Source of the DNA: Streptomyces antimycoticus
GTDB lineage: Bacteria > Actinomycetota > Actinomycetes > Streptomycetales > Streptomycetaceae
NCBI RefSeq assembly: GCF_005405925.1
Contig: NZ_BJHV01000001.1
Span: forward strand, 4,774,001 to 4,838,000
DNA: 64,000 nt
Direction: 5' to 3'
The position numbers and the translations under genes are program-made. The notes beneath the pieces are model-generated. The model saw only the letters and a program-made list of their open reading frames with translations. It had not been told where the DNA came from and made no database searches. Below, piece by piece: positions 9,907 to 19,441 of this stretch; the stretch's first letter is position 1, and every line of letters starts with the position of its first letter.

Positions 9907-10287
9907 CGGGTCGGCCGCCTCCTCGTCGTCCCCGTCCAGCTCCGTGGCCGCTCCCAGGTCGGGGTAGACGTCGAACAGCCGCCGCACCCCCAGGGCCGCC
10001 AGCACCCGATGCACATGCGACCCGTGCGCGGCGTCCTGCGGCGGCAGGATCAGCCGAAGCCGACCCGAGCACGACCGCATCAGCCGACGTGCCGCGATCA
10101 GTACGCCGACCCCGCTGGAGTCGCAGAAGCGAACCTCCGAGAGGTCCAGAACCAGCCAGTGGCGGCCCTCGGCGACCGCGTCGTGGATGTGCTGCCGGAC
10201 TGCGGGCGAGGTCACCAGGTCCATCTCTCCCGAGACCTGGAGAACGACCCACTCCCCCCGCCGGTCCTCCATCACCTTCAACGTCAC
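9895..10287 (-). CDS. STAS-domain anti-anti-sigma factor
   Basis: Single-domain protein of 130 residues in the SpoIIAA/RsbV/BldG class. The STAS fold is complete: VVLQVSGEMDLVTSP near the start and the phosphorylation loop RFCDSSGVGVLIAARR with Ser57 as the expected target of an anti-sigma kinase. The C-terminal ~15 residues are acidic and probably disordered. The GTG at 10285-10287 is used; an ATG at 10270-10272 five codons later is nearly as good. An ECF sigma gene is divergent on the right, but ECF factors are usually controlled by zinc-finger anti-sigmas, so a direct link is not implied. The partner kinase is not in the window. Confidence 0.9.
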   Translation of the reverse strand: MTLKVMEDRRGEWVVLQVSGEMDLVTSPAVRQHIHDAVAEGRHWLVLDLSEVRFCDSSGVGVLIAARRLMRSCSGRLRLILPPQDAAHGSHVHRVLAALGVRRLFDVYPDLGAATELDGDDEEAADPLSA

Positions 10288-10583
10288 GCGCCCGAAGCCC
10301 TTCGCTCGCCCCTAACCGGAATTTGCTGTTCACGGGCGGCTGCCCGCCCGTCGGCGCATGAAACTCCCCCAGGCATACGCCTTGAGGGACGACCCTATGC
10401 CGCGCCGAAGCGTTTCGTCTCCCCGATGCTGCGCAAAGCGACCGCGCCAATACCATGCGCGGCCCGTTTCTCGCGCACTTTGCCTGATGGACGCGTGTTG
10501 TGTGAGCAACCGGCATTACATTCGATATGAACGTGGGCATAGTGCCTGGAGGGCCGGCCGGACGACTCGGGAATGGGGGCCGC

Positions 10584-11162
10584 ATGGCGAATGACGCACC
10601 GCCCCGCTGGGACCGCAGGATGCAACAGCGTCTGGCACGCGGCGAAGCGGCCGCACTCGCCGAGCTTTATGACCGATTCGCGTCACTTGTCCATAATCTG
10701 GCGCATCGGGTCCTGGAGGACGAGACCGCCGCCGACCGCGTCACCCGGGAAGTCTTCGGCTACGTCTGGGAGAACCCGGACGCGTACGACCCCCAGCAGG
10801 GCTCGCTGCGCGCCTGGATCGCCATGCTCACCCAGCGCCAGGCGGTGCACCGGCTGCGCGAGTCGCAGACCGCCCCGGTCGACGGGGGCACGCTCACGGC
10901 CGAGGCCCTGGAGGAGCGGATCCGCGAGGTGTCCGTGGCCGCCCGTGCCGACTACATCGTCACCTCGATGCCCGCCCCACTGCGTGCCGCCCTGGAGCTC
11001 GCCTACTTCGACCGCCGCGACTACCGCGAGGCCGCGGCCGCCCTCGGGGTGACCGAGGACGAGGCCAGGCGCCGCCTCCGGCTGGGCCTCCAGCTCCTCT
11101 CCACGGCCCATGTCCAGCCGCCCCGCGCGGTCTCGCCCCCCGGCTATGGGCGGGCGCTGTGA
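10584..11162 (+). CDS. ECF-type RNA polymerase sigma factor
   Basis: Alternative sigma factor of about 192 residues. Region 2 covers roughly 12-85 (ALAELYDRFASLVHNLAHRV, then the FGYVWENPDAYD and LRAWIAMLTQRQAVHRLR segments). Region 4 covers roughly 125-178 and ends in the HTH YREAAAALGVTEDEARRRLR. The ATG at 10584 has GGGGG in reach; an ATG 57 bases upstream lacks a ribosome site. The stop codon overlaps the GTG of the next gene, an anti-sigma protein, so the two are made together. The signal is unknown; the partner's mycothiol-linked domain suggests thiol or detoxification stress, as an inference only. Confidence 0.88.
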   Translation: MANDAPPRWDRRMQQRLARGEAAALAELYDRFASLVHNLAHRVLEDETAADRVTREVFGYVWENPDAYDPQQGSLRAWIAMLTQRQAVHRLRESQTAPVDGGTLTAEALEERIREVSVAARADYIVTSMPAPLRAALELAYFDRRDYREAAAALGVTEDEARRRLRLGLQLLSTAHVQPPRAVSPPGYGRAL

Positions 11163-12790
11163 CCGGGCGCGGCGGGCCGGACCCGTACGACGACGCCTAC
11201 GGCGAGAGCTCCGGCCCCGGGGACGGGGACGGAAGAGACGGGCCCGGACGGGGCAGCGACCCGGGTCTGCCGTCCCACCCCGCCGGGCCACCCCGCATAC
11301 CGCCGCCGCGGTCGGCCGCCGAGGACAGCGGCCACTGGCCCGGCGCCCTGGACGGCGGAATCCCCGCCCCGCGCCCGCCCACCGCGGACGAGACACCGGC
11401 GGGACGGGCACCGGAGTCCACCCCGAAACCGGCCGCGAACGCCGAACCGGGTGCACCCACCCCGGGCCCCGGCCCCGACCAGGAACCGGCCCCCGGCCCC
11501 GACCAGGAACCGGCCCTGAGTCGCGACCCGGAACCGGACCCAGCGCCGGAGCCGCCCGCCTCCGCGCCCCTGCCCGCGCCCGCACCACCGGCCGCGCGCC
11601 CGCCCGCACCACCGGCCGCGCGCCCGCCCGCACCACCGGCCGCGCCGCTGGCCGCGCCCACGCCCTCGGCGGCGCATCCGCTCTCGCACGATCTGCTGCG
11701 CTCGCTGCTCGGCGCCTGGGCGCTGACCGCGTGCTCGCCGGAGGAGACCGCCGCCGTCGAGGCGCATCTCAACCACTGCCCCTCCTGCGCCGAGGAGGCG
11801 CTGCGGCTGCGCGACGCTGTCGGGCTACTGCACACCGAGCACAGCCTGGACCTCGATCCGATGCTCCGCTCCCGGGTGCTCGCGGGCTGTCTGGGCCGCC
11901 GTCCGGCCCGGATACCCATGCCCGGCTGGGCCGGTGCGTACGACGCCGAGGCCGCCCGGCTGGACGCGCTGCTGCGCGACATGGGCGAGGCCGAGTGGCG
12001 TGCGCCGGTGCGGCTGAAGTGGTTCGACGGGCGGCGGCTCACCGGCCGGGACACCACCGTCGCCGGGGTGATCGGCCATCTGATGGTCGTGGACGGCATC
12101 ATCGCCGCCTCCCTCGGCCTCCCCGACCCGCTCGGCGCCGACGCTCCCCGCTCGCCCCAAGTCCGTACGGAGGCGTACTGGCACCATGAGCCCGGTGCCT
12201 CGTACGGGTCCGGTCCGCCCGGGGCGGTACGGGAGTTGTGGCGTGAGCAGGGCCACGCCCTGGTCCGTACGGTGTCCTTCGCCGGGCGCGGGGTCGCGGA
12301 GCTCGACGTGCCGTACGGGGACTTCGCGCTGCCGATCCGCGACGCGTTCCTCGACCGTGCCCTCGAATGCTGGGTGCACGCCGGGGACATCGCCGAGGCC
12401 ATCGACTACCCCTATGAACCACCGGCCTCCGCCCACCTCAGAGCCATGATCGACCTGTGTGCCCGGCTGCTTCCGGGGACGCTGGCCGAGCGGCGCCGGG
12501 CCGGGCTCGCGGCCCCGCCCCGCCGGCTGGTCGAGGCGGGCACCCCGGGCCGTACGCTCCATCTGCAGGTGGAGGGCACGGGCGGCGGCGACTGGTACAT
12601 CGCGCTGGACTCCCCGGCGGCGGTGGCCTCGCCGGAGGAGGCGGTGGCGACGATCGCCCTGGACCAGGAGGCGTTCTACCTGCTGGCGTCCGGGCATGTG
12701 CCGCCACAGGAGGCGGCCGCGGGCCTGTCCGGGGACACCGAGGCGATCCGGGACGTCCTCTTCGCCGCCGCGTCCCTCTCGCGCCTCTGA
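11159..12790 (+). CDS. zinc-finger anti-sigma factor fused to MDMPI-like domain
   Basis: Protein of 543 residues with three parts. Residues 1-175 are a Pro/Ala/Glu-rich tail with two internal 24-bp DNA repeats (around 11465-11515, encoding GPDQEPAP units, and 11580-11650, encoding APPAARPP units). Residues ~176-245 hold a zinc-binding anti-sigma domain, HLNHCPSC, i.e. His203, Cys207 and Cys210. Residues ~260-540 resemble the DinB-like, mycothiol-dependent maleylpyruvate isomerase family (RLDALLRDMGEAEWRAPV, GVIGHLMVVDGIIAA, CWVHAGDIAEAIDYP). No membrane segment is seen, so it is a soluble anti-sigma. It overlaps the sigma stop (GTGA). The fusion could let a small thiol or ligand tune sigma release; that is inference. 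Confidence 0.85.
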   Translation: MTGRGGPDPYDDAYGESSGPGDGDGRDGPGRGSDPGLPSHPAGPPRIPPPRSAAEDSGHWPGALDGGIPAPRPPTADETPAGRAPESTPKPAANAEPGAPTPGPGPDQEPAPGPDQEPALSRDPEPDPAPEPPASAPLPAPAPPAARPPAPPAARPPAPPAAPLAAPTPSAAHPLSHDLLRSLLGAWALTACSPEETAAVEAHLNHCPSCAEEALRLRDAVGLLHTEHSLDLDPMLRSRVLAGCLGRRPARIPMPGWAGAYDAEAARLDALLRDMGEAEWRAPVRLKWFDGRRLTGRDTTVAGVIGHLMVVDGIIAASLGLPDPLGADAPRSPQVRTEAYWHHEPGASYGSGPPGAVRELWREQGHALVRTVSFAGRGVAELDVPYGDFALPIRDAFLDRALECWVHAGDIAEAIDYPYEPPASAHLRAMIDLCARLLPGTLAERRRAGLAAPPRRLVEAGTPGRTLHLQVEGTGGGDWYIALDSPAAVASPEEAVATIALDQEAFYLLASGHVPPQEAAAGLSGDTEAIRDVLFAAASLSRL

Positions 12791-12842
12791 GTCGTGCTGT
12801 CTCCGAGTCGCCCGGCCGCCGCCGAGTCGTCCGGCCGCCGCA

Positions 12843-13712
12843 TCAGCCGAAGACGACCGTACGGTGGCCGTTGAGCAGCACCCGGCGCTCGCTGTGCCAC
12901 TTCACGGCGCGGGCCAGCGCCTGGCACTCCACATCGCGGCCGACCGCCACCAGCTGGTCCGGGGTCAGCTCATGGCCGACGCGCTCGACCTCCTGCTCGA
13001 TGATCGGGCCCTCGTCCAGATCGGCGGTCACATAGTGGGCCGTCGCCCCGATCAGCTTGACCCCGCGCGCATGCGCCTGGTGGTACGGCTTGGCGCCCTT
13101 GAAGCTCGGGAGGAAGCTGTGGTGGATGTTGATGATCCGGCCCGACAGCTCCTTGCACAGGTCGTCGGAGAGCACCTGCATATACCGGGCCAGCACCACC
13201 AGCTCGACATGCTCCGTGCGCACCAGGTCCAGCAGCCGGGCCTCGGCCTCCTGCTTGGTGTCCTTGGTCACGGGCATGTGGTGGAACGGAATCCCGTAGG
13301 AGCCGACCAGCTCCTCGAAGTCCGTGTGGTTGGAGACCACCGCGGCGATCTCGACCGGCAGCGCGCCGATCCGGGACCGGAAGAGAAGATCGTTCAGGCA
13401 GTGCCCGAACTTGCTGACCATGAGCAGAATGCGCATCTTGCGATCGGCGCGATGGATCTCCCAGTCCATCTGGAAGGACTCGCCGACCGCCGCGAAGCTG
13501 GCCCGCAGATCCTCCTCCTTCACCGGTGAGACGGCGCGGAAGGCCACCCGCATGAAGAAGAGCCCGGTGTCGCGGTCCCCGAACTGCTGGCTGTCCTCGA
13601 TATTGCAGCCGGTCATGAACAGATAGCTCGACACGGCGTGCACAATGCCCTGCTTGTCAGGGCATGACAGCGTGAGGATGTACTGGTCGGGGACGGAATG
13701 CGGCTCGCTCAT
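12843..13712 (-). CDS. purU: formyltetrahydrofolate deformylase
   Basis: PurU hydrolyses 10-formyltetrahydrofolate to formate and tetrahydrofolate, balancing one-carbon pools. The 289-residue protein has an N-terminal ACT domain (ILTLSCPDKQGIVHAVSSYL, roughly 8-85) and a formyltransferase-like catalytic domain (MRILLMVSKFGHCLNDLLF, then INIHHSFLPSFKGAKPYHQA and AHYVTADLDEGPIIEQ), which contains the His and Asp expected for catalysis. The length fits the family. The ATG at 13710-13712 has GGAG close upstream and is preferred to an upstream GTG. It reads leftward, 32 bp downstream of a conserved small gene on the same strand, so they may form one unit. Confidence 0.95.
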   Translation of the reverse strand: MSEPHSVPDQYILTLSCPDKQGIVHAVSSYLFMTGCNIEDSQQFGDRDTGLFFMRVAFRAVSPVKEEDLRASFAAVGESFQMDWEIHRADRKMRILLMVSKFGHCLNDLLFRSRIGALPVEIAAVVSNHTDFEELVGSYGIPFHHMPVTKDTKQEAEARLLDLVRTEHVELVVLARYMQVLSDDLCKELSGRIINIHHSFLPSFKGAKPYHQAHARGVKLIGATAHYVTADLDEGPIIEQEVERVGHELTPDQLVAVGRDVECQALARAVKWHSERRVLLNGHRTVVFG

Positions 13713-13744
13713 GACTCCATAGCGTCCCACACCCGCGACGTCGT

Positions 13745-14182
13745 TCAGACCGCCTGCGTCATGATCGCCAGTACTTCGAGGGTGCGCGGCGGCACATCGG
13801 GGTCCTCGCCGTCGTTGGTGGCCAGCCGCACATGGGCCTCGCGGGCCGCCCGCACGGCCTCCGGCCAGCCATGGTGTTCGAGGTAGGCCGAGACGAGGGC
13901 GTCCGCGCCCACCTGGTGCATGATCCTCAGCACCCGCAGCACGGCGACATCGACCAGCGCCGCCTCCTGCGAGTCACGGAAGATCGTGCCGACGTACTTC
14001 TCGGCGGACCAGTTGTCCAACCAGGTGTCCTCGACGAGCCGGTAGACGGCGTCCGTCACATCCCCGTACCCGGCCTGGCCGGCCAGCCAGCACTCCTGCT
14101 GAAAGACGGGATCCGAGAGCATATGCAGCGCCGAGCGCACATTGGTGCGCCAGCGCCACCAGGGCATGTCGTTGACAGGCAT
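13745..14182 (-). CDS. conserved Streptomyces protein (SCO4402-like)
   Basis: Soluble protein of about 145 residues that I recall as a conserved actinobacterial family without known role. It opens with an aromatic, basic stretch (MPWWRWRTNVRSALHML) and continues with WLAGQAGYGDVTDAVYRLV, VEDTWLDNWSAEKYVGTIF and a mainly helical C-terminus. No membrane segment or metal motif is visible. The start is uncertain: the ATG at 14182 has GGGAGG only one base upstream, the ATG at 14167 begins the conserved part, and the longest reading starts at 14263. It lies just upstream of purU, same strand. I cannot assign a function. Confidence 0.75.
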   Translation of the reverse strand: MPVNDMPWWRWRTNVRSALHMLSDPVFQQECWLAGQAGYGDVTDAVYRLVEDTWLDNWSAEKYVGTIFRDSQEAALVDVAVLRVLRIMHQVGADALVSAYLEHHGWPEAVRAAREAHVRLATNDGEDPDVPPRTLEVLAIMTQAV

Positions 14183-14362
14183 GCCTCCCATGGTGGTCGA
14201 GCGACGGGCGCGACGGGAAGACTTCTCCGAACCTTGCACAATCACCGATCGTACGTTCTTCACACATAGCGACGGTTCGGCCCCCGGAGTTCACCTCCAT
14301 GACACCGTTCCTTGTCTTGTCATAGCCACGCCGTTCCTCGCGACGGGACAGGCTCGCTTGTC

Positions 14363-15673
14363 ATGACCGGTCGGCGACGCCCTTCCTCCCGCCCCTTCCG
14401 AGCCGCCGCCGCGGCACTGTGCACGGCGGTCGGCGCGTCGCTGCTGACCGGCTGCGGCGGGGTGCTGTCGAACAAGAGCGACAGCGACCCCATCACCGTC
14501 ATGACCTGGGCCCCCGAGGGCACCAAAGCGACCAATATGCCGGGAATGCCCGCGATGGCGAAGGCATTTGCCCGCTGGGTCAACGACACCGGTGGCATCC
14601 ACGGCCGCAAGCTGCAGGTCGTCACCTGCAACGAGCGCAACGACGCCGTCCAGGCCGCCCGCTGCGCCCAGCGGGCCGAGGACGAGAAGGCCGTCGCGGT
14701 CGTCGGCTCGTACAGCCAGTACGGCCGGGCCTTCATCTCGCCGCTGGAGGTCGCCGGCATCCCCTACATAGGCGGCTACGGCGTGACACAGGAGGAGTTC
14801 GACAGCCCGTACTCCTATCCGGTCAACGGCGGCCAGGCCGCCCTGCTGGTGGGCAACGGCCGTCAGCTGGCCTCCCGCTGCGAGCGCACCGCGCTCGTGC
14901 GCCCCGACACCATCGCGGGCGACGAGCTCCCCCAGCTCCTCAACACCGGCCTCCGGGCGGGCCGGCGCGACGCCGCCCATGACGTCCGCGCCCCCGAGGG
15001 CGCGGGCGACTACAGCAACCAGGCCGCCACCGCCCTGAAGAGCGTCGGCGCCGACAGCTCCCTCGGCAGCGCCGCCCAGGGCGCGGCCCTGGACAGCTCC
15101 TGCGTCACCGCGGCACTCGGCAACCGCACCGGCACCTTCTTCGACTCCTTCCGCCGGGTGCAGGAGAACCATCCGCAGGTGCGGATCGCCTCCATCCTCG
15201 GCGGTGTCCGGCAGTCCCTCATAGACTCCACCGGCGGCACCTCCAGCCCCCTGGAGGGCACCTACGCCACCGGCTGGTACCCGGCCGGGGACGATGCGCG
15301 CTGGAACCCCATGAAGAAGGTCATCAACAAGTACGCCTTCGACGACAACCGCATCGACCCGGACGACCCCGGCACGCAGACCACCTGGATCGGCTACACG
15401 GTGCTGCGCTCGGTCCTGATGTCCCTGCACGCCGACGACATCAGCGCCCGCGCCGTGCGCACCGCGCTGGACAACGGCCATGCGGTGAACACCGGCGGGC
15501 TGACGCCGACGCTGCGCTGGGGCTACGACGACACGCTGCACGTGCCCAACTACTCGCGGATCGTCAATGCGGACGTCACCTACCAGATGGTGCGCGACGG
15601 CCGGCTGGTGGCGGTGCGCAAGGGATTCGTCAACGTGTCCAAGATCCTGGAGCATTACCACCCGGCGGACTGA
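14363..15673 (+). CDS. lipoprotein, type-1 periplasmic-binding (branched-chain amino acid receptor-like)
   Basis: Extracytoplasmic solute receptor of about 436 residues. A lipoprotein signal is clear: basic start, hydrophobic core and lipobox LLTGC with Cys31. The body resembles the ABC-type branched-chain amino acid/amide receptors (GMPAMAKAFARWVNDTGGIH, VVGSYSQYGRAFISPLEVAG, TWIGYTVLRSVLMSL). No permease or ATPase gene is adjacent, so it may serve a distant transporter or act as a sensor. The ATG at 14363 is preferred to the TTG at 14312 because the signal peptide then has normal length. The ligand is unknown. Confidence 0.85.
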   Translation: MTGRRRPSSRPFRAAAAALCTAVGASLLTGCGGVLSNKSDSDPITVMTWAPEGTKATNMPGMPAMAKAFARWVNDTGGIHGRKLQVVTCNERNDAVQAARCAQRAEDEKAVAVVGSYSQYGRAFISPLEVAGIPYIGGYGVTQEEFDSPYSYPVNGGQAALLVGNGRQLASRCERTALVRPDTIAGDELPQLLNTGLRAGRRDAAHDVRAPEGAGDYSNQAATALKSVGADSSLGSAAQGAALDSSCVTAALGNRTGTFFDSFRRVQENHPQVRIASILGGVRQSLIDSTGGTSSPLEGTYATGWYPAGDDARWNPMKKVINKYAFDDNRIDPDDPGTQTTWIGYTVLRSVLMSLHADDISARAVRTALDNGHAVNTGGLTPTLRWGYDDTLHVPNYSRIVNADVTYQMVRDGRLVAVRKGFVNVSKILEHYHPAD

Positions 15674-15731
15674 GCCGCTCATGCCCGGCGGTCCGGGCCG
15701 GGGACGGCGGCGCCGCCCCAGGCCCGTCCGG

Positions 15732-17351
15732 TCACAGTTCGGTGGCCTGGTGCGCGGTGAGGCCGTACTGGGAGGCGATCGGGTTCCACAGCCCCGAGGC
15801 CGTCTTCTTGGCCTGCGTCGCCTCGCCGCTCGCCCGCTCGGCCGCCCCGACCCGGGGCGTACGGCGGGCCTTGCCCTTGGGGCAGCCCCTCTTGCCGCCG
15901 ACCTGATCGGCCCAGGCCGCGTACTCGTTGTCGGCCCTGGCCGAGGACTTCCACGCCTTGGTGAGAGCCGCGGTCAGCCGCGCGTTGTCGGGCAGCTTGT
16001 CCACCGACAGCTTGCCCAGCCGGGTCACCAGGCCATTGCGCTGGCCCGCGGCCGTCCGCAGATCCGATGCCGCCGTGGACAGGTCCTTGCAGGACTTGAT
16101 GTTGTCCACGGCCTTGATCACCGACGCGCGGCTGTTGTTGCTGTCGGCGAGCAGCGCGTCCAGCGCCTTCGCCTGCGGCTCGGCGGGGTCGGCGGATTTG
16201 GACGGCTCGTCCTCCCCGGCGCTCGGCGAGGAGCTGCTCAGGGTCGAGTTGTCCTTCTTGTCGTCGTCGCCGCCCATGCTGAGCGCGGCTCCGGCGGCGA
16301 GCCCGGCGATGCCGCAGCCCGCCACCACGATGCCGATGAGCATGCCCCGCGACATCCGGCGCCGCCCACCACCACCGCCACCACCGGACGGCATCGACGG
16401 CTGCGGCTGCGGAAAGTCCTGGGTGATCTGGGGAAGCTGCTGGGTCTCCTGGGTGCCGCCGCCGTCACGGAAGAGGCCATCGAACTCCGAGGGCGGCGGC
16501 CGGTCCCCGGGACGGCCGGGCCGGATCGCGTACGGGGCGCTGCCGGGCCGCTCCGGGACGCTCGCCGCGGACGCGGGCACGGGCGCGTTCGGTGCGGGCG
16601 GCGTGGGCGGGAGCACCGCGGTCTCTTCCGCGGCGGCCTGCTGGCGGTGGGCGCCCCGGTGACCGGGGCGGACGGCGCGCAGCTGGGTGGTGGACTCGGC
16701 GGGCGACTCGGGCCGGTTCTCGGGCGGCAGCGGCGCGCTCCTGACCGGGGCGAGCGTGGTGGTGGGGGTGTCCAGAGGCGGCGGGGCCTCACCCGGGACC
16801 GGGGGTATGAACTGGGTCGCGTCGGCGTCCCCGGCGGGCTGCGGCGGCAGTACCTGGGTCTCGTCGGCGGCCTGGTACGGCGGCTGAGCCGGTCTCTGGG
16901 GAGCCGACCAATTCTGCTGCTGACCGTAAGGCTGTCCCTCGGGCGGCCCGTAAGGCTGCCCTTCAGGTGACCCGTAAGACCCGTCGGGGGCCCCATAAGA
17001 CCCCTCGGGGGCCCCGTAAGGCTGCCCCTCAGGCGGCCGTCCGTAAGACTGTTCCTCGGGCGGCCCGTAAGGCTGCGCCCCGGGCGACCCTCCGTAGGTC
17101 TGCCCCTCAGGCGGCCCGTAGGACTGCCCCTCGGGAGGCGGCGGCGCGCCGAACTCCCCCTGCGGCGGCAGTTCCGGAGCGCTCTGCGGCCCCCAAGGCT
17201 GCCCCCACGCCTGCCCCCCGGCCGGGGCCGCCTGGTGGCCGTCCGAGGGCTTGTAGTCCCCCTGGGCAGGCAGCACAACCCCCTCGCGCACAGGCTGCGC
17301 GGGCGGGACCGCGGGAAGCCGCGGCTCATTCCCCTGACCGCTCTGTGTCAC
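15732..17351 (-). CDS. repeat-rich single-pass membrane protein
   Basis: Protein of 539 residues. The first ~330 residues are Pro/Gly/Gln/Tyr-rich and carry tandem YGPPEGQ-type repeats (about residues 75-145, coded near 16915-17125), then acidic and Pro-rich spacers. One membrane segment follows (GMLIGIVVAGCGIAGLAAGA), with the remaining ~180 residues outside and rich in Ala/Lys, including possible coiled-coil stretches near SDLRTAAGQRNGLVTRLGKL. The GTG at 17349-17351 has a strong AAGGAG site six bases upstream. The topology (long disordered cytoplasmic head, one membrane span) resembles many Streptomyces proteins of unknown role. No enzyme motif is visible and I do not assign a function. 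Confidence 0.8.
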   Translation of the reverse strand: MTQSGQGNEPRLPAVPPAQPVREGVVLPAQGDYKPSDGHQAAPAGGQAWGQPWGPQSAPELPPQGEFGAPPPPEGQSYGPPEGQTYGGSPGAQPYGPPEEQSYGRPPEGQPYGAPEGSYGAPDGSYGSPEGQPYGPPEGQPYGQQQNWSAPQRPAQPPYQAADETQVLPPQPAGDADATQFIPPVPGEAPPPLDTPTTTLAPVRSAPLPPENRPESPAESTTQLRAVRPGHRGAHRQQAAAEETAVLPPTPPAPNAPVPASAASVPERPGSAPYAIRPGRPGDRPPPSEFDGLFRDGGGTQETQQLPQITQDFPQPQPSMPSGGGGGGGRRRMSRGMLIGIVVAGCGIAGLAAGAALSMGGDDDKKDNSTLSSSSPSAGEDEPSKSADPAEPQAKALDALLADSNNSRASVIKAVDNIKSCKDLSTAASDLRTAAGQRNGLVTRLGKLSVDKLPDNARLTAALTKAWKSSARADNEYAAWADQVGGKRGCPKGKARRTPRVGAAERASGEATQAKKTASGLWNPIASQYGLTAHQATEL

Positions 17352-17661
17352 CGGGACTCCTTGGTTATACGGGACTACGGAATCGTCGGCTCACGCTACC
17401 GGTTCCCCAGACGGCGCGATGCCCATGAGCCCATGGGGACGGCGAGAGACTGGTCACCGCGGCAGGGGGCACACCGCCGCGATCAGGGGCGATATGAACC
17501 CCATCCGTACCCCTGGTAATCACAAGGCAACGCGCACCCCAACACGCATCTCCCACGCACGCGCCTCATCAGACCCATCAACACCACACGCACCAGCAGC
17601 CACAACGCGACGCACGCCATAATTCCCGCGCCCGCCAACACCCCCGCACCCAGCGGAAATC

Positions 17662-19058
17662 TCAGGCGACCTGCATTTGCAGCCGCGCCCCGAACTCCCG
17701 CACCACCGGCTCGTCCCGATACGGCTCCAACCGCTGCTGGAAGTCGTCCAGATACTCCGCCCCCGGTTGGACCGCAACGAGCCCAGCAGATCCACCGCCT
17801 GGGTGCCGATATGGCACGCCTGCTCCACATCGCGCTGCTGCACATGCGCGGTGGCCAGCAGCAGCAGCCCGATCGCCCGCCGCCGCACCCGCCCCTCCGG
17901 AAGCCCCTCCAGGGCCTCCTCGGCGCGCCGCCGGGCCTGTTCGGCCTGGCCCAGGTCGCGGTGACAGTGGGCCAGCTCATCGGCGAGATAGGCGTGGTCG
18001 AAGTGGCGGATCCAGATGGGGTCGTCACCCGTGACGGAGCCCGAACCGCTCCCCACCGCCCGCTCCAACGCGTCCAGCGCGCGCCCGGCCACGGACTGAC
18101 AGGCCCGCGCGTCCCCCATCAGGGCGTGGCCGCGCGCCTCGGCCGCCAGGAACATCGATTCGGCGCGCGGCGGCACCTGGCCGCGGGCGCCCTCCTGCGC
18201 GGCCTTCGCCAACTGGGCGATCTCCCGGGGATTCCCGAGCTGGGCGGCGAGATGGCTCATGCTGGCGGCGAGCACATAGCCGCCGTAACCCCGGTCCCCG
18301 GCGGCCTGGGCGAGCCGCAGCGCCTGGATGTAATAGCGCTGGGCGAGACCGGACTGCCCGGTGTCGACCGCCATATAGCCCGCCAGCTCCGTCAACCGCG
18401 CGACGGCCGCGAAGAGTTCACGGCCGACCGCCTCGGTGTACGAGCCGGCCAGCAGCCCGGAGACCACGCTGTTCAGATAGTGGACGACGACGGGGCGCAC
18501 ATGGCCGCTGCCGTAGCGGTGGTCCAGGTCGACGAGGGCGTCCGTGGTGGCCCGCACCGCCGCGACGTCCGAACGCCCCACCCGGGCGCCCGCGGTGCGC
18601 GCGACCTGGGTGTCCGCACCGGTGATCAGCCAGTCGCGGCTGGGCTCGACCAGCGCGGAGGCGGCGACCGTCGAACCGCTGAGGAAGTCGCGGCGCCCCA
18701 CATCGCTGCGCCACAGCTCGCAGACCTGCTCTATCGCGCCGAGGACGGTGGGCGAGAACTGCAGACCGACCCCGGAGGCAAAGTTTTTGCCGTTGGCCAT
18801 GCCGATCTCGTCGATCGTGACCGTACGGCCCAGCTTGCGGCCGAGCGCCTCGGCGATGATGCCCGGCGCCCGACCCCGGGGCTGCTGGCCACGCAGCCAA
18901 CGGGCCACCGACGTCTTGTCGTACCGAAGATCGAGACCGTGCTCGGCGCCGCACATGTTGACCCTGCGCGCCAACCCGGCGTTGGAGCAGCCGGCTTCCT
19001 GGATGAGCGCCTGCAGCCGTTCGTTCGGCTGCCGCGCCACGAGCGGCCTAGCGGCCAT
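17662..19058 (-). CDS. NsdA-like TPR regulator, frameshifted near its 3' end
   Basis: Regulator of about 465 residues once the frame is repaired, resembling the NsdA family that represses differentiation and antibiotic production in S. coelicolor. An N-terminal HTH-like part (RLQALIQEAGCSNAGLARRV, then KTSVARWLRGQQPRGRAPGI) is followed by a long TPR-like helical body (LAQRYYIQALRLAQAAGDRG, QLAKAAQEGARGQ). The open frame is normal to RSNRG; one base appears missing in a C5 run at 17760-17764. Read one base later it gives AEYLDDFQQRLEPYRDEPVV and stops at 17662-17664; uncorrected it runs on to 17520. The ATG at 19056-19058 follows GGGGG. NsdA itself is a different locus in S. coelicolor, so this may be a paralogue. 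Confidence 0.8.
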
Positions 19059-19441
19059 GGCGTTACCCCCTGTGACTGCTTGCGTTCTCGGCGTATCCGT
19101 CTCTGTTGCTGAGTGATGCCCCGCAGATATCGCAGGTATACGGCGAATGCGGAACTTGCCCGTATTGACCGCATCGACCGCATCGTTCGCGTACGGCGCC
19201 GATACGAGTCCGGGACCGCCCTCCCCCTGGCGCCGCGGCATGGCCGCCGGACACTCGCACGCCTGTCACGCATGGTGGTTACCCGCTTACAGAGCCGCAA
19301 CCCCACACGCGCCCCCGACTGTGCACCCATGCGCCCCGCCGTGCCGTCCCCGCGCACCCCGGGCCCCCGGCGGCCCGCCCGTGCGGGGGTCCGGCCGTAA
19401 CCCCCGTTGACGGCGGAAGTTGTCCTTGCGTGGAAGAGACC
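19059..19441. other. divergent intergenic region, no gene seen
   Basis: About 380 bp between the NsdA-like gene and the primase/polymerase-like gene. It is less GC-rich near 19100-19200, where TTGACC (from 19168) and a repeated CGACCGCATCG-type word occur, so it probably holds promoters for both genes. No ORF with a ribosome site is convincing. Confidence 0.5.

Noticed and set aside
19063..19269. 68-codon minus-strand ORF with two CxxC pairs
   Set aside because: Resembles a zinc ribbon but lies in a promoter region, overlaps the NsdA-like leader and has no ribosome site.
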